From assembly GCA_964371055.1 (NCBI GenBank), contig CAYJLF010000005.1:62001-126000 (forward strand): a DNA stretch of 64,000 nt, in the 5' to 3' direction. The translations under genes and the position numbers were made by a program. How positions within the stretch are numbered: position 1 is the first letter of the stretch; the number at the start of each line of letters is the position of its first letter. Below are positions 26,741 through 34,751 of the stretch, in pieces. This DNA is from CAYJLF01 sp964371055 (GTDB lineage Bacteria > Eisenbacteria > RBG-16-71-46 > CAIMUX01). Below the pieces are notes generated by a model. It was given only the letters and a program-made list of their open reading frames with translations. It did no database searches and was not told the DNA's origin.

Positions 26741-28297
26741 CTACTCGGCGTTGCGCACCAGCCGCAGTCCGATCTCCATCCGCGGTTCGCCGGGACGGTC
26801 CGCGGCCCGGCTGCCGCCGCGGCAGAAGACTGGCGCCAAGGCGAAGGACCCACCGCGATGCACGCGATCACTTCCGAAGGAGGGCCCCTGCGGATCGATC
26901 TCGAACGATCCGTCGTAATCGAGATACCAGTCCCAGCACCACTCACTGACGTTTCCCAGGGTGTCGTAGAGCCAGTAGGCATTCATCGCCTTCTGGGTGA
27001 TCTCCTGCGGCCGCCCCCCGCTGTTGGCACAGTACCAGGCGACCGCCTCCAGGCGTCGATCCGGCGTGACGCAGTCGCCCGGCCCGGTGACGGTGATCTC
27101 GCCGCTGTAGAAAGCCGTGGCGGTTCCCGCGCGGCAGGCGACCTCCCACTCCGCTTCGGTCGGCAGGCGATGTCCGTTCGCCGACGGACTCCATGCGACC
27201 ACGGCGCTGACGATGTGATCTCCCGCCCGACGCACGTCGGTCATGGCATAGGCGGGAAACAACCCGTCGCGGATCGACATCCGGTTACAGAATTCCACCG
27301 CGTCGAACCAGGTCAGGTTGTTCGCGGGAAGGAACGCGCCGTCCGGACGGGAGGCATCCCAGTGCATGATGCGAACCCACTCCTGCTGCACCACCTCGTG
27401 ATTCCAGACGAGAATCGCGCGCGTGAGTTCGACCTCGTGGTCGATTTCGCCGGGATAGAATCCGGGTTCCTCGGGGGGCGTGCCGATCCGATACCGCCCC
27501 GCCGGCACGAGAGCCTCGTGGGGACTCCAGATGTTGTCGGCGCCGGTTCCCCGGCAGGTGACCGATGCCCCGGGGAAGATCCGGATCGTCCCCGGGCGCC
27601 CCCCCGGCGCCACCGGCCGGAAGAGCACTGGGACGAGCAGGGTGTCTCCGGGCGCGAGGAGGAACGGCCCGAGTCCTCCGGGCAGCGCGTAGTCCGGTGT
27701 CGTGACCAGAAAGTCGATGGCGACGGTGGTGGATCCCAGATTGTGCAGCCGGAACGATCGCTCCACTTCCTCGCCGATCCGCAGAAAGCCGAAGTCCAGC
27801 CGGCTCACCGAGGGGACGAGGTCGCGGCCCGCACCGGCCGGAGGCCGCACCACGGTGTTGGAGAATTGCGCCCAGTTGCCGGCCTCGTCCCTGGCGCGCA
27901 GCGCGCACGCGTAGAGGCTCTCTGGTTCCAGGCCGTTCAGCCGCAGCGACTCGGCCTCACCCGCTTCTCGGGGCGCGCCGGTAGGAATGGCGAGGGCCTC
28001 GAGCCACCCGCCCTCGCTCCGGATCTGGTTCGACCGGCGGAGGTCGTAGGCCGCCGCGAGGCCGGCCAGCCCGTCCCCACCCGGGGCGGTCCAGCGGAGC
28101 AGCGCGGATGTCGAGTCGAGCGACACGATCGAGAGATCGGTGACGACGCCGGGAGCAACGGTGTCTCCCGCATCCGTCACGCAGTCGTCATCGCCGCACG
28201 CCGACGCGAGCACGAGCGCGACCGCGAGGCCCAAGAGCCACGACCGGTGCTTCGGCCCGCGCCGTGCGGTTCCCGTGGTGAGAGGTCCGCCCTGCAT
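26741..28297 (-). CDS. Lipoprotein with fibronectin-III, ASPM-like beta and SUMF1 domains
   Basis: A 518-residue lipoprotein: hydrophobic segment then lipobox VLASACGDD. A fibronectin-III-like domain (VTDLSIVSLDSTSALLRWTAPGGDG) is followed by an Ig-like choice-of-anchor module (LDFGFLRIGEEVERSFRLHN), and then a SUMF1 domain (LTWFDAVEFCNRMS, HRLPTEAEWEVACRAG, LGNVSEWCWDWY, VHRGGSFALAPVFCRGGSR). As in the lipoprotein at 20299, the pair of catalytic cysteines of formylglycine-generating enzyme is not conserved, so a binding or structural role is likely. AGGAG lies 5-6 nt before the ATG. It is a paralogue in architecture of the 20299 gene. Confidence 0.85.
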   Translation of the reverse strand: MQGGPLTTGTARRGPKHRSWLLGLAVALVLASACGDDDCVTDAGDTVAPGVVTDLSIVSLDSTSALLRWTAPGGDGLAGLAAAYDLRRSNQIRSEGGWLEALAIPTGAPREAGEAESLRLNGLEPESLYACALRARDEAGNWAQFSNTVVRPPAGAGRDLVPSVSRLDFGFLRIGEEVERSFRLHNLGSTTVAIDFLVTTPDYALPGGLGPFLLAPGDTLLVPVLFRPVAPGGRPGTIRIFPGASVTCRGTGADNIWSPHEALVPAGRYRIGTPPEEPGFYPGEIDHEVELTRAILVWNHEVVQQEWVRIMHWDASRPDGAFLPANNLTWFDAVEFCNRMSIRDGLFPAYAMTDVRRAGDHIVSAVVAWSPSANGHRLPTEAEWEVACRAGTATAFYSGEITVTGPGDCVTPDRRLEAVAWYCANSGGRPQEITQKAMNAYWLYDTLGNVSEWCWDWYLDYDGSFEIDPQGPSFGSDRVHRGGSFALAPVFCRGGSRAADRPGEPRMEIGLRLVRNAE

Positions 28298-28367
28298 CTA
28301 TCTCCTCGCTCCCGCGCCGGGAGGAAGCGTCGCACATTGCGGCGAGCTGCGCGCCTGGTTAAACGAA

Positions 28368-28392
28368 GCGCCGACCCTGTTCGGATCGGCGC
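28368..28392 (-). terminator. Intrinsic terminator of the RRM gene
   Basis: On the minus strand a 10-bp stem (GCGCCGATCC / GGGTCGGCGC, one G-T pair) with loop GAACA is followed by TTCGTTT. It lies 48 nt past the stop of the RRM protein gene. Confidence 0.7.
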
Positions 28393-28440
28393 AGCTCGTC
28401 AGGGCGCGTCCCGCGAGGGCCGCACCCGGAATTCAACCGG

Positions 28441-28848
28441 CTACCAGTTGTCGCGACCGCCGCGGCCACCACGGTTGCCGCCGCCACCGCCGCCGCCGTA
28501 GCCACCGCCGCCGCCACTGCCGCCGCCGTAGCCGCCGCGACTGCCGCCGCCGCCGCCACCGTAACCGCCGCGGGCGCCACCGCCGCCACCACCACCGGTG
28601 CGCGGCCGATCTTCGGCCTCGTTCACGCGGATGTTCCGGCCGTCGAGGCTCTGGCCGTCCATCTCAGAGATGGCGTTCATGGCGTGGTCGTCCTGTGCAA
28701 ACGTCACGAAACCGAATCCACGCGAGCGCCCGGTCTCACGATCCATGATGACCCGAGCCTCGGTGATCTCGCCGAAACGGGAAAACGCGTCGCGCAACCC
28801 CTCGTCCGTCGTTCCCCAGCTCAAACCGCCAACGTACAGCTTCTTCAT
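28441..28848 (-). CDS. Glycine-rich RRM RNA-binding protein
   Basis: A 135-residue protein. Residues 1-82 form one RRM domain with RNP2 LYVGGLSW and RNP1 RGFGFVTF. The rest is a glycine-rich tail of GGGGG, RGGYGG and GGYGG repeats ending GGRGGRDNW. This is the layout of bacterial/cyanobacterial Rbp proteins and plant GRPs, usually linked to cold or RNA metabolism. The ATG at 28848 has GGAG in good position. The frame is open far upstream, but that part is arginine-rich and low quality, so it is leader. A long non-coding leader and an intrinsic terminator frame the gene. Confidence 0.92.
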   Translation of the reverse strand: MKKLYVGGLSWGTTDEGLRDAFSRFGEITEARVIMDRETGRSRGFGFVTFAQDDHAMNAISEMDGQSLDGRNIRVNEAEDRPRTGGGGGGGARGGYGGGGGGSRGGYGGGSGGGGGYGGGGGGGNRGGRGGRDNW

Positions 28849-29350
28849 TACTCTCCTACCTACCCTCTCTCTTCGGGCGCCACCATGCCAGGGAACGCCG
28901 TGGATCTTGACGGGGATGCCGCCCGCCATCGGCTGGATGGCTGCCCGGCCATCCCAGGGTCGCGGTGCACCGGGTTTCTCCCCGGAACCGACACCTGCGA
29001 AGCATAACCGAATGCGACCCACTCCGCATTTAATACTCGGCGGACGGTCGCTTGGGGAAGAGGATTTCTCTTGCTTTCCCCCCCCCCTCCTCGCCGGCCG
29101 ACCGGGCTCCGGGAACCGGCATACAAGCGGAGTGCCAGCGGTGCCACTTCTACTCACAACTTATTGTCACACATGTCGTTACTGGACGCCACGCCGTCGC
29201 CTCGTCTCCAGTCCGGCCGGGATCCGACGGGGCCTCGACAGCCGGCCGAATGCTCGGACCGCCCCCCCCCCGGCGCCGCAAGGGGATCGTGGGAGGTCGG
29301 CCGGCGCCGCCCCGCCGGGTCTCCGGCCCCCGCGCCGGGCGCTCCGCGGC
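28849..29350. other. 500-bp non-coding region: RRM leader and topoisomerase VI 3' flank
   Basis: No convincing gene is seen on either strand. On the minus strand it would hold the promoter and leader of the RRM gene. Two hairpins lie in the leader: GGATGGC/GCCATCC (28935-28954) and CCGGG/CCCGG (28970-28985). Two runs of ten C occur (29078-29087 and 29262-29271). An AT-rich patch at 29156-29168 contains ACAATAAGTT on the minus strand, a decamer that also occurs upstream of the gene at 58352. Confidence 0.5.
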
Positions 29351-30505
29351 TCACGGCAGGAACCGATCCCGACCCTTCATCTTCGCCGGGAGATACTCCT
29401 CGAGCACGTAGTTGAGCCCCCACTTCGCCAGCGCCTGCTGCTCCGCGCGCACTCCCATCTTGAGGAGCTGGTCCATCGCCTTCTGCCAGGCCTTATGCTG
29501 CTGGAAGAAGGGATCGTTCTTGATCGCGTCCTTCGCGCGCTTGACGTCGACTTCCTTGAGCGGATGCGTGGGGAGGCGGTAGTCGACGATATCCTGCGGC
29601 GTCACGCCGAGGAAACGCGCCTGCGGCACGCAGAAGAACTGGTTGATGTGCGCGGCGTTCCCGCTCCCTACCTTCAGCGTCCGGTAGATGTTGCTGATGC
29701 CGTAGGGATCGCAGTCGACAAAGGCGTAGACCGGGATCTTCTTCTCGTCTGCCAGTCGCCGGATAAACCGCCGGGTGGCGCGCGTCGGCACTCCGCCCAT
29801 CGACACCAGGATGCAGTTGGCCGTCTTCCAGAACTTGTGGCTCTGCAGCCGTTGGAACATACCGCCGGTCTCGATGGCGAGGACGAACTCCGCGCCGGTC
29901 TCGAACGAGAGATGCTCGACCGAGGAGGGAATTGAGTACGCGCCCGACCCGAAGCGCGTGCAGTCGATCCGCTCCACCGTGCCGGTTTCCGCGTCCGGAT
30001 CCAGCACGACGAGTTCGCCGGCGACCGCGCCGCCGTGCTCGTCCGGAACGAAGCGCAACTGCTCGCGGCTGACGCCGTGCATCGAGAAGAGCGCTTCGAT
30101 GTCATCCATGACGGTGTCCGACTCCGGCTGGTCGTGGAACATCGCCTCGCCCCAGTTCTTCGACTGGTAGTAGGCATCCCTCTTGGTGGCGAAGTCGTTC
30201 GTCTCGACCAGCGATTTCGAGAGCGACATCATCCGCAGCGTCTGAGCGAAGGTCTTGACGGTGTTGACCGTCAGGGTCCGCACCTTCCTCTGCCGGCCGA
30301 TCTCGAGGAAACCCTTCTTCTCCGAGTACGAGACGTTGGAGAGCGCCCGCACCGGAAAGCTCAGATCCGGCTTCCGTCGCGCCGAGACGCGCCGGTGGAT
30401 CTCGCCGGCGGTCTTCTTGATCAGGTCGATGGTGGCGACGTCCATCTTCTGGTTGCGATCCCGCACGGCTTCCCAGCGCTCCCGGTCGGAACGGCCCGCG
30501 CTCAT
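29351..30505 (-). CDS. top6A: DNA topoisomerase VI subunit A (Spo11-like)
   Basis: A 384-residue type IIB topoisomerase DNA-cleavage subunit. The winged-helix domain carries the catalytic tyrosine in KRDAYYQSKNW (Tyr112/113). The Toprim domain has the metal residues in LAIETGGMF (Glu212) and VDCDPYGI (Asp264, Asp266). Length and motifs agree with archaeal Top6A. With subunit B it would relax and decatenate DNA using ATP. Its ATG overlaps the stop of subunit B (ATGA), so translation is coupled. This enzyme is typical of archaea and plants and occurs only sporadically in bacteria. Confidence 0.96.
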   Translation of the reverse strand: MSAGRSDRERWEAVRDRNQKMDVATIDLIKKTAGEIHRRVSARRKPDLSFPVRALSNVSYSEKKGFLEIGRQRKVRTLTVNTVKTFAQTLRMMSLSKSLVETNDFATKRDAYYQSKNWGEAMFHDQPESDTVMDDIEALFSMHGVSREQLRFVPDEHGGAVAGELVVLDPDAETGTVERIDCTRFGSGAYSIPSSVEHLSFETGAEFVLAIETGGMFQRLQSHKFWKTANCILVSMGGVPTRATRRFIRRLADEKKIPVYAFVDCDPYGISNIYRTLKVGSGNAAHINQFFCVPQARFLGVTPQDIVDYRLPTHPLKEVDVKRAKDAIKNDPFFQQHKAWQKAMDQLLKMGVRAEQQALAKWGLNYVLEEYLPAKMKGRDRFLP

Positions 30506-32265
30506 GCGTCACCTCCTCCGCGGCTGCGTTCGAGAACCTCGGTGAGGACGGTCACGGTCGTCACCCGCTCGGGGTCGGACAGCCCCAGAATCTCCTGCAG
30601 GGCGATGCCGATGTGCGGGATGTACTTCTGGATATAGGACCGCTTCTTCCCTTCCTCGCGATCACGCCGCAGACGACTGATGTGCAACGCCACCCGCCGC
30701 CCCGCCTCGAGCAGGGCCAGGCGGATCTCCTTGATGATCTCCGGGTACCCGGCGACCGCCTCCTTCGACTCGGAGGTGAACGGCACCCAGACCGACGCGA
30801 GGTGGACGACCAGGACCATCGGCCCGACCGGCAGCGCTCCGCGCGCCTGGCCGAGGTGGTACTTCTTCCAGTCGATCGATAGCACGCCCTTGGTGATGGC
30901 GCAGGCCGACTGCTGGTACTGCAGCGGCACCCGGTTCGCGTAGCGGAAGAGCTGCACCGGTTCCTCTCCCGGCAGGGCACCTCCGTAGGCGAGCCCCACC
31001 TCCACCTGGAACGGCATCCCGCGGTAGACCGCCGGGGGGCGGGTTGCGGTGGTGTAGAAGTCGGCCTCCAGGTCCTGCTGCAGCGCTTTCAAAAGCAGAT
31101 CTTCTCCGATGGGAGAGATGCAGCTGGTCGGCGGCGCCATGATCTTCACCTGGTTCATCCCCAGGTGGAGTCGCTCCGCCGCCTCGGCCGTCAGCGCGTG
31201 CGGACGGTGCGACGCCGCCAGGCCCGCCGCCTCCAGGATCTCTCCCGCCACTTTGGCGCTGACCCGGCTGAACTCCTCCTGGAGAAAAGCCGCCAGGTTG
31301 CGCGCCTTGGTCTCCTTCAACATCTTGATCAGGACGCCCAGCTCCACGCCGTACGGATGGGGCTGGATCTCGATCGGCTCCGGCGGCAGCTCCCGGGCGA
31401 CCCGCTCGAACGTGACCGGGCCACCGTTCTCTTCCGCGTCGGGCGCGACATAGGTGATCCGGGCGTGCGGATTGGCGATCGCGACCTGCCGCAGGTAGCC
31501 GTCCACCGAGTGACGTCCCCTCTTGTAGGTCCCCTGCAGCGTGATGGCGACGCGGGTGCCGTGCTCGAACTCCGAATCGACCTCGTGCTCGTTCAGGATC
31601 TCCGGTTCGTTTTTGCGCGTGTTGATCGCCAGTTCGCAGTGGTAGGCGGGCCGGTTTTTGCCGGTGCGGGAGGTGATCACCACCGGCTTGCCCGTCGTCA
31701 GGAGCCCGTACATCCCCGCTGCCGAGATGCCGATCCCCTGCTGCCCCCGGCTCTGTTTCAGGGTGTGAAACTTGGAGCCGTAGAGGAGCCGCGCGAAGAT
31801 CCTGGGAACCTGCGCCTTGACGATGCCCGGGCCGTTGTCCTGCACTACGATCCGGAAGCGATCCTCGGCCAGGCGCGTGATCTCGACCGCCACGTCGGGC
31901 AGGATCCCCGCCTCTTCGCACGCGTCGAGCGAGTTGTCCACCGCCTCCTTGACCGTGGTCAGGAGAGCTTTCGACGGATTGTCGAAGCCGAGCAGGTGGC
32001 GGTTCTTGGAGAAGAACTCGGAGACGGAGATCTCCCGCTGCTTCGTGGCAAGATCGGCGGCGGAGAGCCGTTTCTTCTCCCGCCGCGCGCGTCCCCGGAT
32101 CGCCGGACGCGCAGCGGTTTCGACCTCTTCCGCGCCCCCCTGCCGGGCCGAGCGAGTCCGGACCGGGACGGCCTCCGCTGGGGCGGAGGTCGCCGCGAAC
32201 AACGGCCCCGGGTCTTCGCGGCGAGGAACTCCTCCGCGGCGGTTTGTCCGTTCCCTCGGACTCAT
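30502..32265 (-). CDS. top6B: DNA topoisomerase VI subunit B (GHKL ATPase)
   Basis: A 587-residue ATPase subunit. The GHKL pocket shows N-box KEAVDNSLDACEEAG (about 106-120), QDNGPGIVKAQVPRIFARLLYG (142 on) and the lid GQQGIGISAAGMYGL. The transducer part contains the switch-lysine-type region and the H2TH segment. The first 80 residues are a basic, low-complexity extension before the usual SVSEFFSKNRHLLGFDNP start. ATG at 32265 is chosen because GGAGG lies 7 nt upstream; an upstream ATG at 32316 lacks this. It is the first gene of a B-A operon divergent from the H1-like gene. Confidence 0.96.
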   Translation of the reverse strand: MSPRERTNRRGGVPRREDPGPLFAATSAPAEAVPVRTRSARQGGAEEVETAARPAIRGRARREKKRLSAADLATKQREISVSEFFSKNRHLLGFDNPSKALLTTVKEAVDNSLDACEEAGILPDVAVEITRLAEDRFRIVVQDNGPGIVKAQVPRIFARLLYGSKFHTLKQSRGQQGIGISAAGMYGLLTTGKPVVITSRTGKNRPAYHCELAINTRKNEPEILNEHEVDSEFEHGTRVAITLQGTYKRGRHSVDGYLRQVAIANPHARITYVAPDAEENGGPVTFERVARELPPEPIEIQPHPYGVELGVLIKMLKETKARNLAAFLQEEFSRVSAKVAGEILEAAGLAASHRPHALTAEAAERLHLGMNQVKIMAPPTSCISPIGEDLLLKALQQDLEADFYTTATRPPAVYRGMPFQVEVGLAYGGALPGEEPVQLFRYANRVPLQYQQSACAITKGVLSIDWKKYHLGQARGALPVGPMVLVVHLASVWVPFTSESKEAVAGYPEIIKEIRLALLEAGRRVALHISRLRRDREEGKKRSYIQKYIPHIGIALQEILGLSDPERVTTVTVLTEVLERSRGGGDA

Positions 32266-32537
32266 CCGGATCCTCCGGGTTGTGTGCCTCTGTTGAACAG
32301 GAAGACAGCGCAGCATAGCTTCCGGTCCCGTCCGCTGTCAGCTCCTTTCACGGTCGTGGCGCGGCAGGATCGCGCCGGCGCACGCAGATCGTATGTTTGA
32401 CGGTTGACAGGTCGATATCAGGGCGCAAAACTGCGATGGAGTCGATCAGCCTCCTCGAGGCCGCGCCACGCCGAAGGGGCAGCTCGGGCCAGGGGGCCCA
32501 GCCACCTCACGGTCAAGGAAGGGAAGGAGCTCCCGCC

Positions 32538-33116
32538 ATGAAGGCAAGGAAGAAAGCCGTACGGAAAACCAGCCTGTCCAAGGCACAGCTGGCCGCGCGT
32601 GAAAAGGCGATCATCGCCGACATCGCGGCCGGAAAGCTGAGCTACCGCAAGATCGCGGAAAAGCACGGCGTTTCACTCCCGACGGTCAACAACAAGGCCC
32701 GGAAGGCCGGGATCAGCCGAGGCCGCCGCCCCGGAGCGAAGATCGTCGTCGCCGGTCCGAAGCGCGCCCCGACGGTGCGTCCGACGAAAGCCCGCCGGAC
32801 CGCGAAGGCCGCCCGTAAAGCTACGCGCAAGGCCGCGCCGAAGCGGGCGCGCAAGGTCGGCCGCCCGATGAAGGCGGCGCCGGCTCCGATCGTCGCCGAT
32901 CGCCCGGTCGTGAAGGCCCCCGTGGCCCGGGCCGCGCGCCGGACCGCGCCGAAGAAGGCCCGGAAGGCGGCACGGCGCGGGGCGCGTCCGCGCGTAATGG
33001 GCGCCCGCGGCGGATTTGCCGACGCGATGCGCGAGGTCGTTCTGAAGTATCATCCGACGATCAGCCTGCGGGCGTACGAGCGGCTCATGAAGGTCGTACA
33101 GCGCGCCATCGCCTGA
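32538..33116 (+). CDS. HTH plus histone-H1-like basic DNA-binding protein
   Basis: A 192-residue, very basic protein. Residues about 15-60 form a helix-turn-helix of resolvase/sigma type (AIIADIAAGKLSYRKIAEKHGVSLPTV). Residues 60-150 are Lys/Arg/Ala/Pro-rich like eukaryotic histone H1 tails and bacterial Hc1/AlgP. The last 35 residues are again folded (FADAMREVVLKYHPTISLRAYERLMKVV). It probably coats or bends DNA. AAGGAG lies 8 nt before the ATG. A TTGACA at 32404-32409 with AAAACT 17 bp downstream may be a weak promoter. A GC hairpin (33125-33164) follows the stop. No named family is assigned. Confidence 0.75.
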   Translation: MKARKKAVRKTSLSKAQLAAREKAIIADIAAGKLSYRKIAEKHGVSLPTVNNKARKAGISRGRRPGAKIVVAGPKRAPTVRPTKARRTAKAARKATRKAAPKRARKVGRPMKAAPAPIVADRPVVKAPVARAARRTAPKKARKAARRGARPRVMGARGGFADAMREVVLKYHPTISLRAYERLMKVVQRAIA

Positions 33117-33124
33117 GACCGAAA

Positions 33125-33164
33125 CCGGCGGGCGCGCCCGGCCTCGACGCCGGCGCCCCGCCGG
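33125..33164 (+). terminator. Large GC hairpin after the H1-like gene
   Basis: CCGGCGGGCGC (33125-33135) pairs with GCGCCCCGCCGG (33153-33164) with one bulged base, starting 8 nt after the stop. No T run follows, so it may be a weak terminator or an RNA 3' end stabiliser. Confidence 0.4.
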
Positions 33165-33220
33165 AGCCGGATCTATCCCGACATCGGCGGCGGTCCGGAC
33201 CGCCGCCCCGGAGGTCCTCC

Positions 33221-34201
33221 TTGTCACGTCCCCTCTTCAGCGGCATTCAACCGACCGGCGTCATCCATATCGGAAACTACTGCGGAGCCATCCGCAACTG
33301 GGTCCGCCTGCTGGACGACTACCAGGGCATCTTCTGCATCGTCGACTACCACGCCCTCACCGTCAGTTACGACATCGCGACGATGCGGCAACGGATCCAC
33401 GATGCCGCGCGCGTCAACATCGCGGCCGGGCTCGACCCGGAGCGCTGCACCCTCTTCGTTCAGTCGCAGGTGCCCGAACATACCGAGCTGGCCTGGATCC
33501 TCAACACGGTGACGCCGATGGGCGACCTCGGACGGATGACGCAGTTCAAGGAGAAGAGCAAGCAGAACGAGGACAACATCAACGCCGGGCTCTTCACCTA
33601 CCCGGTCCTGCAGGCGGCCGACATCCTGCTGTACAAGGCGGTCGCGGTCCCGGTCGGAGAGGACCAGATTCAGCACATCGAACTGACCCGCGAGATCGCA
33701 CGCAAGTACAACGGCCGATTCGGCGAGGTCTTCCCCGAGCCGGCCCAGCTCGTGCCGAAGGAAGGGGCCCGCATCCTCGGGCTCGACGGCAAGGCGAAGA
33801 TGAGCAAGTCGCTGAACAACTTCATCGGCCTCCTCGAATCCCCGGAGGAGATCTGGAAGAAGCTGGCCCCCGCCGTGACAGACGAGAACCGCAAGCGCCG
33901 CAGCGATCCGGGCAACCCCGACATCTGCAACGTCTTCACGCTGCACCGCAACTTCTCCGATCCGGAGACGATCGCCACCGTCGATCGGGAGTGTCGCGTC
34001 GCCGGGATCGGCTGCGTCGACTGCAAGAAGATGCTTCACCGCAGCATGTCCGATGCGTTGGCTCCGATCCGGGAAAAGGCGGCCGAGCTGGAAGCCAGCC
34101 CTGACGTGGTCGAGGAGGTGCTGGACCGGGGCGCCCGCTCCGCCCGGTCGATCGCGCAGACGACCATGGAGGAGGTCCGCCGCACCCTGGGCGTGCGGTA
34201 G
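33221..34201 (+). CDS. trpS: Tryptophanyl-tRNA synthetase
   Basis: A 326-residue class I synthetase. The HIGH-type signature is PTGVIHIGNYCGA near residue 11 and the KMSKS loop is GKAKMSKSLNNF near 190. The motif GEDQIQHIELTREIA and DYHALT also match TrpS, and length is as usual. It charges tRNA(Trp). The start is TTG, supported by GGAGG at 33210-33214, 6 nt before it; no ATG would keep the N-terminal strand SRPLFSGIQPTG. A VOC gene follows after 17 bp. Confidence 0.97.
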   Translation: MSRPLFSGIQPTGVIHIGNYCGAIRNWVRLLDDYQGIFCIVDYHALTVSYDIATMRQRIHDAARVNIAAGLDPERCTLFVQSQVPEHTELAWILNTVTPMGDLGRMTQFKEKSKQNEDNINAGLFTYPVLQAADILLYKAVAVPVGEDQIQHIELTREIARKYNGRFGEVFPEPAQLVPKEGARILGLDGKAKMSKSLNNFIGLLESPEEIWKKLAPAVTDENRKRRSDPGNPDICNVFTLHRNFSDPETIATVDRECRVAGIGCVDCKKMLHRSMSDALAPIREKAAELEASPDVVEEVLDRGARSARSIAQTTMEEVRRTLGVR

Positions 34202-34218
34202 ACGGCCGGAGGTTCCGC

Positions 34219-34620
34219 ATGCCGTCCATCGACGCTTTGATCACCTTCCTGCCGGTCCGCGATCTCGATCGCACCGAGCGCTTCTACCGGGACCTGATCG
34301 GCCTGCGCCTGGTGGTCGATCAGGGACGCTGCCGCATCTACGAGGCCGGACGGACCGGATATCTGGGGTTCTGCCGCTCGGAGGAACTTCCCCGGGGAGG
34401 CCGCATCGTGCTCACCCTGGTGACCGATGACCCCGACGCCTGGCACCGGCGACTGGTCGCCGCCGGCGCCGAGCCGGGCCCGATCCAGGAGAATGAAACC
34501 TATCGCATCCGGCACTTCTACCTCCCCGACCCGGACGGCTACCTCGTCGAGTTCCAGCGATTCTGGGATGACGACTGGCGACAGGGGGGGCGTTATCCCG
34601 GAACCGAGCGACTGGCCTGA
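34219..34620 (+). CDS. VOC / glyoxalase-fold protein
   Basis: A 133-residue vicinal-oxygen-chelate protein. It has two beta-alpha-beta-beta-beta modules: LITFLPVRDLDRTERFYRDLIGLRLV and, in the second half, RHFYLPDPDGYLVEFQRFW, whose Glu is a metal ligand in many members. The usual first-module histidine is absent, so it may not be a canonical glyoxalase. Substrate is unknown; the family covers glyoxalases, dioxygenases and antibiotic-binding proteins. GGAGG lies 6-7 nt before the ATG. Confidence 0.8.
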   Translation: MPSIDALITFLPVRDLDRTERFYRDLIGLRLVVDQGRCRIYEAGRTGYLGFCRSEELPRGGRIVLTLVTDDPDAWHRRLVAAGAEPGPIQENETYRIRHFYLPDPDGYLVEFQRFWDDDWRQGGRYPGTERLA

Positions 34621-34698
34621 GCTGCTCCGCCGGCGCGTCTGCCTGCGTCTTCGCCGGCACGTCCGCCTGCGCGTTCGGGGACCTTCCCGGCGCCTTCG

Positions 34699-34707
34699 TG
34701 GTATCAT
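34699..34707 (+). promoter_or_regulatory. Putative extended -10 promoter
   Basis: TGG followed directly by TATCAT forms an extended -10 element 44 nt before the GTG start at 34752. No good -35 box is seen, as is common for extended -10 promoters. Confidence 0.4.
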
Positions 34708-34751
34708 CTAGAACGAGGCAGGCCCGCCGCACAGGGGTTCCGGGAGGTCCG

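Noticed and set aside
34698..34751. ATG at 34698 as the start of the six-cysteine protein.
   Set aside because: It overlaps the extended -10 element, lacks a ribosome site, and would add 18 basic residues before an otherwise normal signal peptide; GTG at 34752 is better supported.
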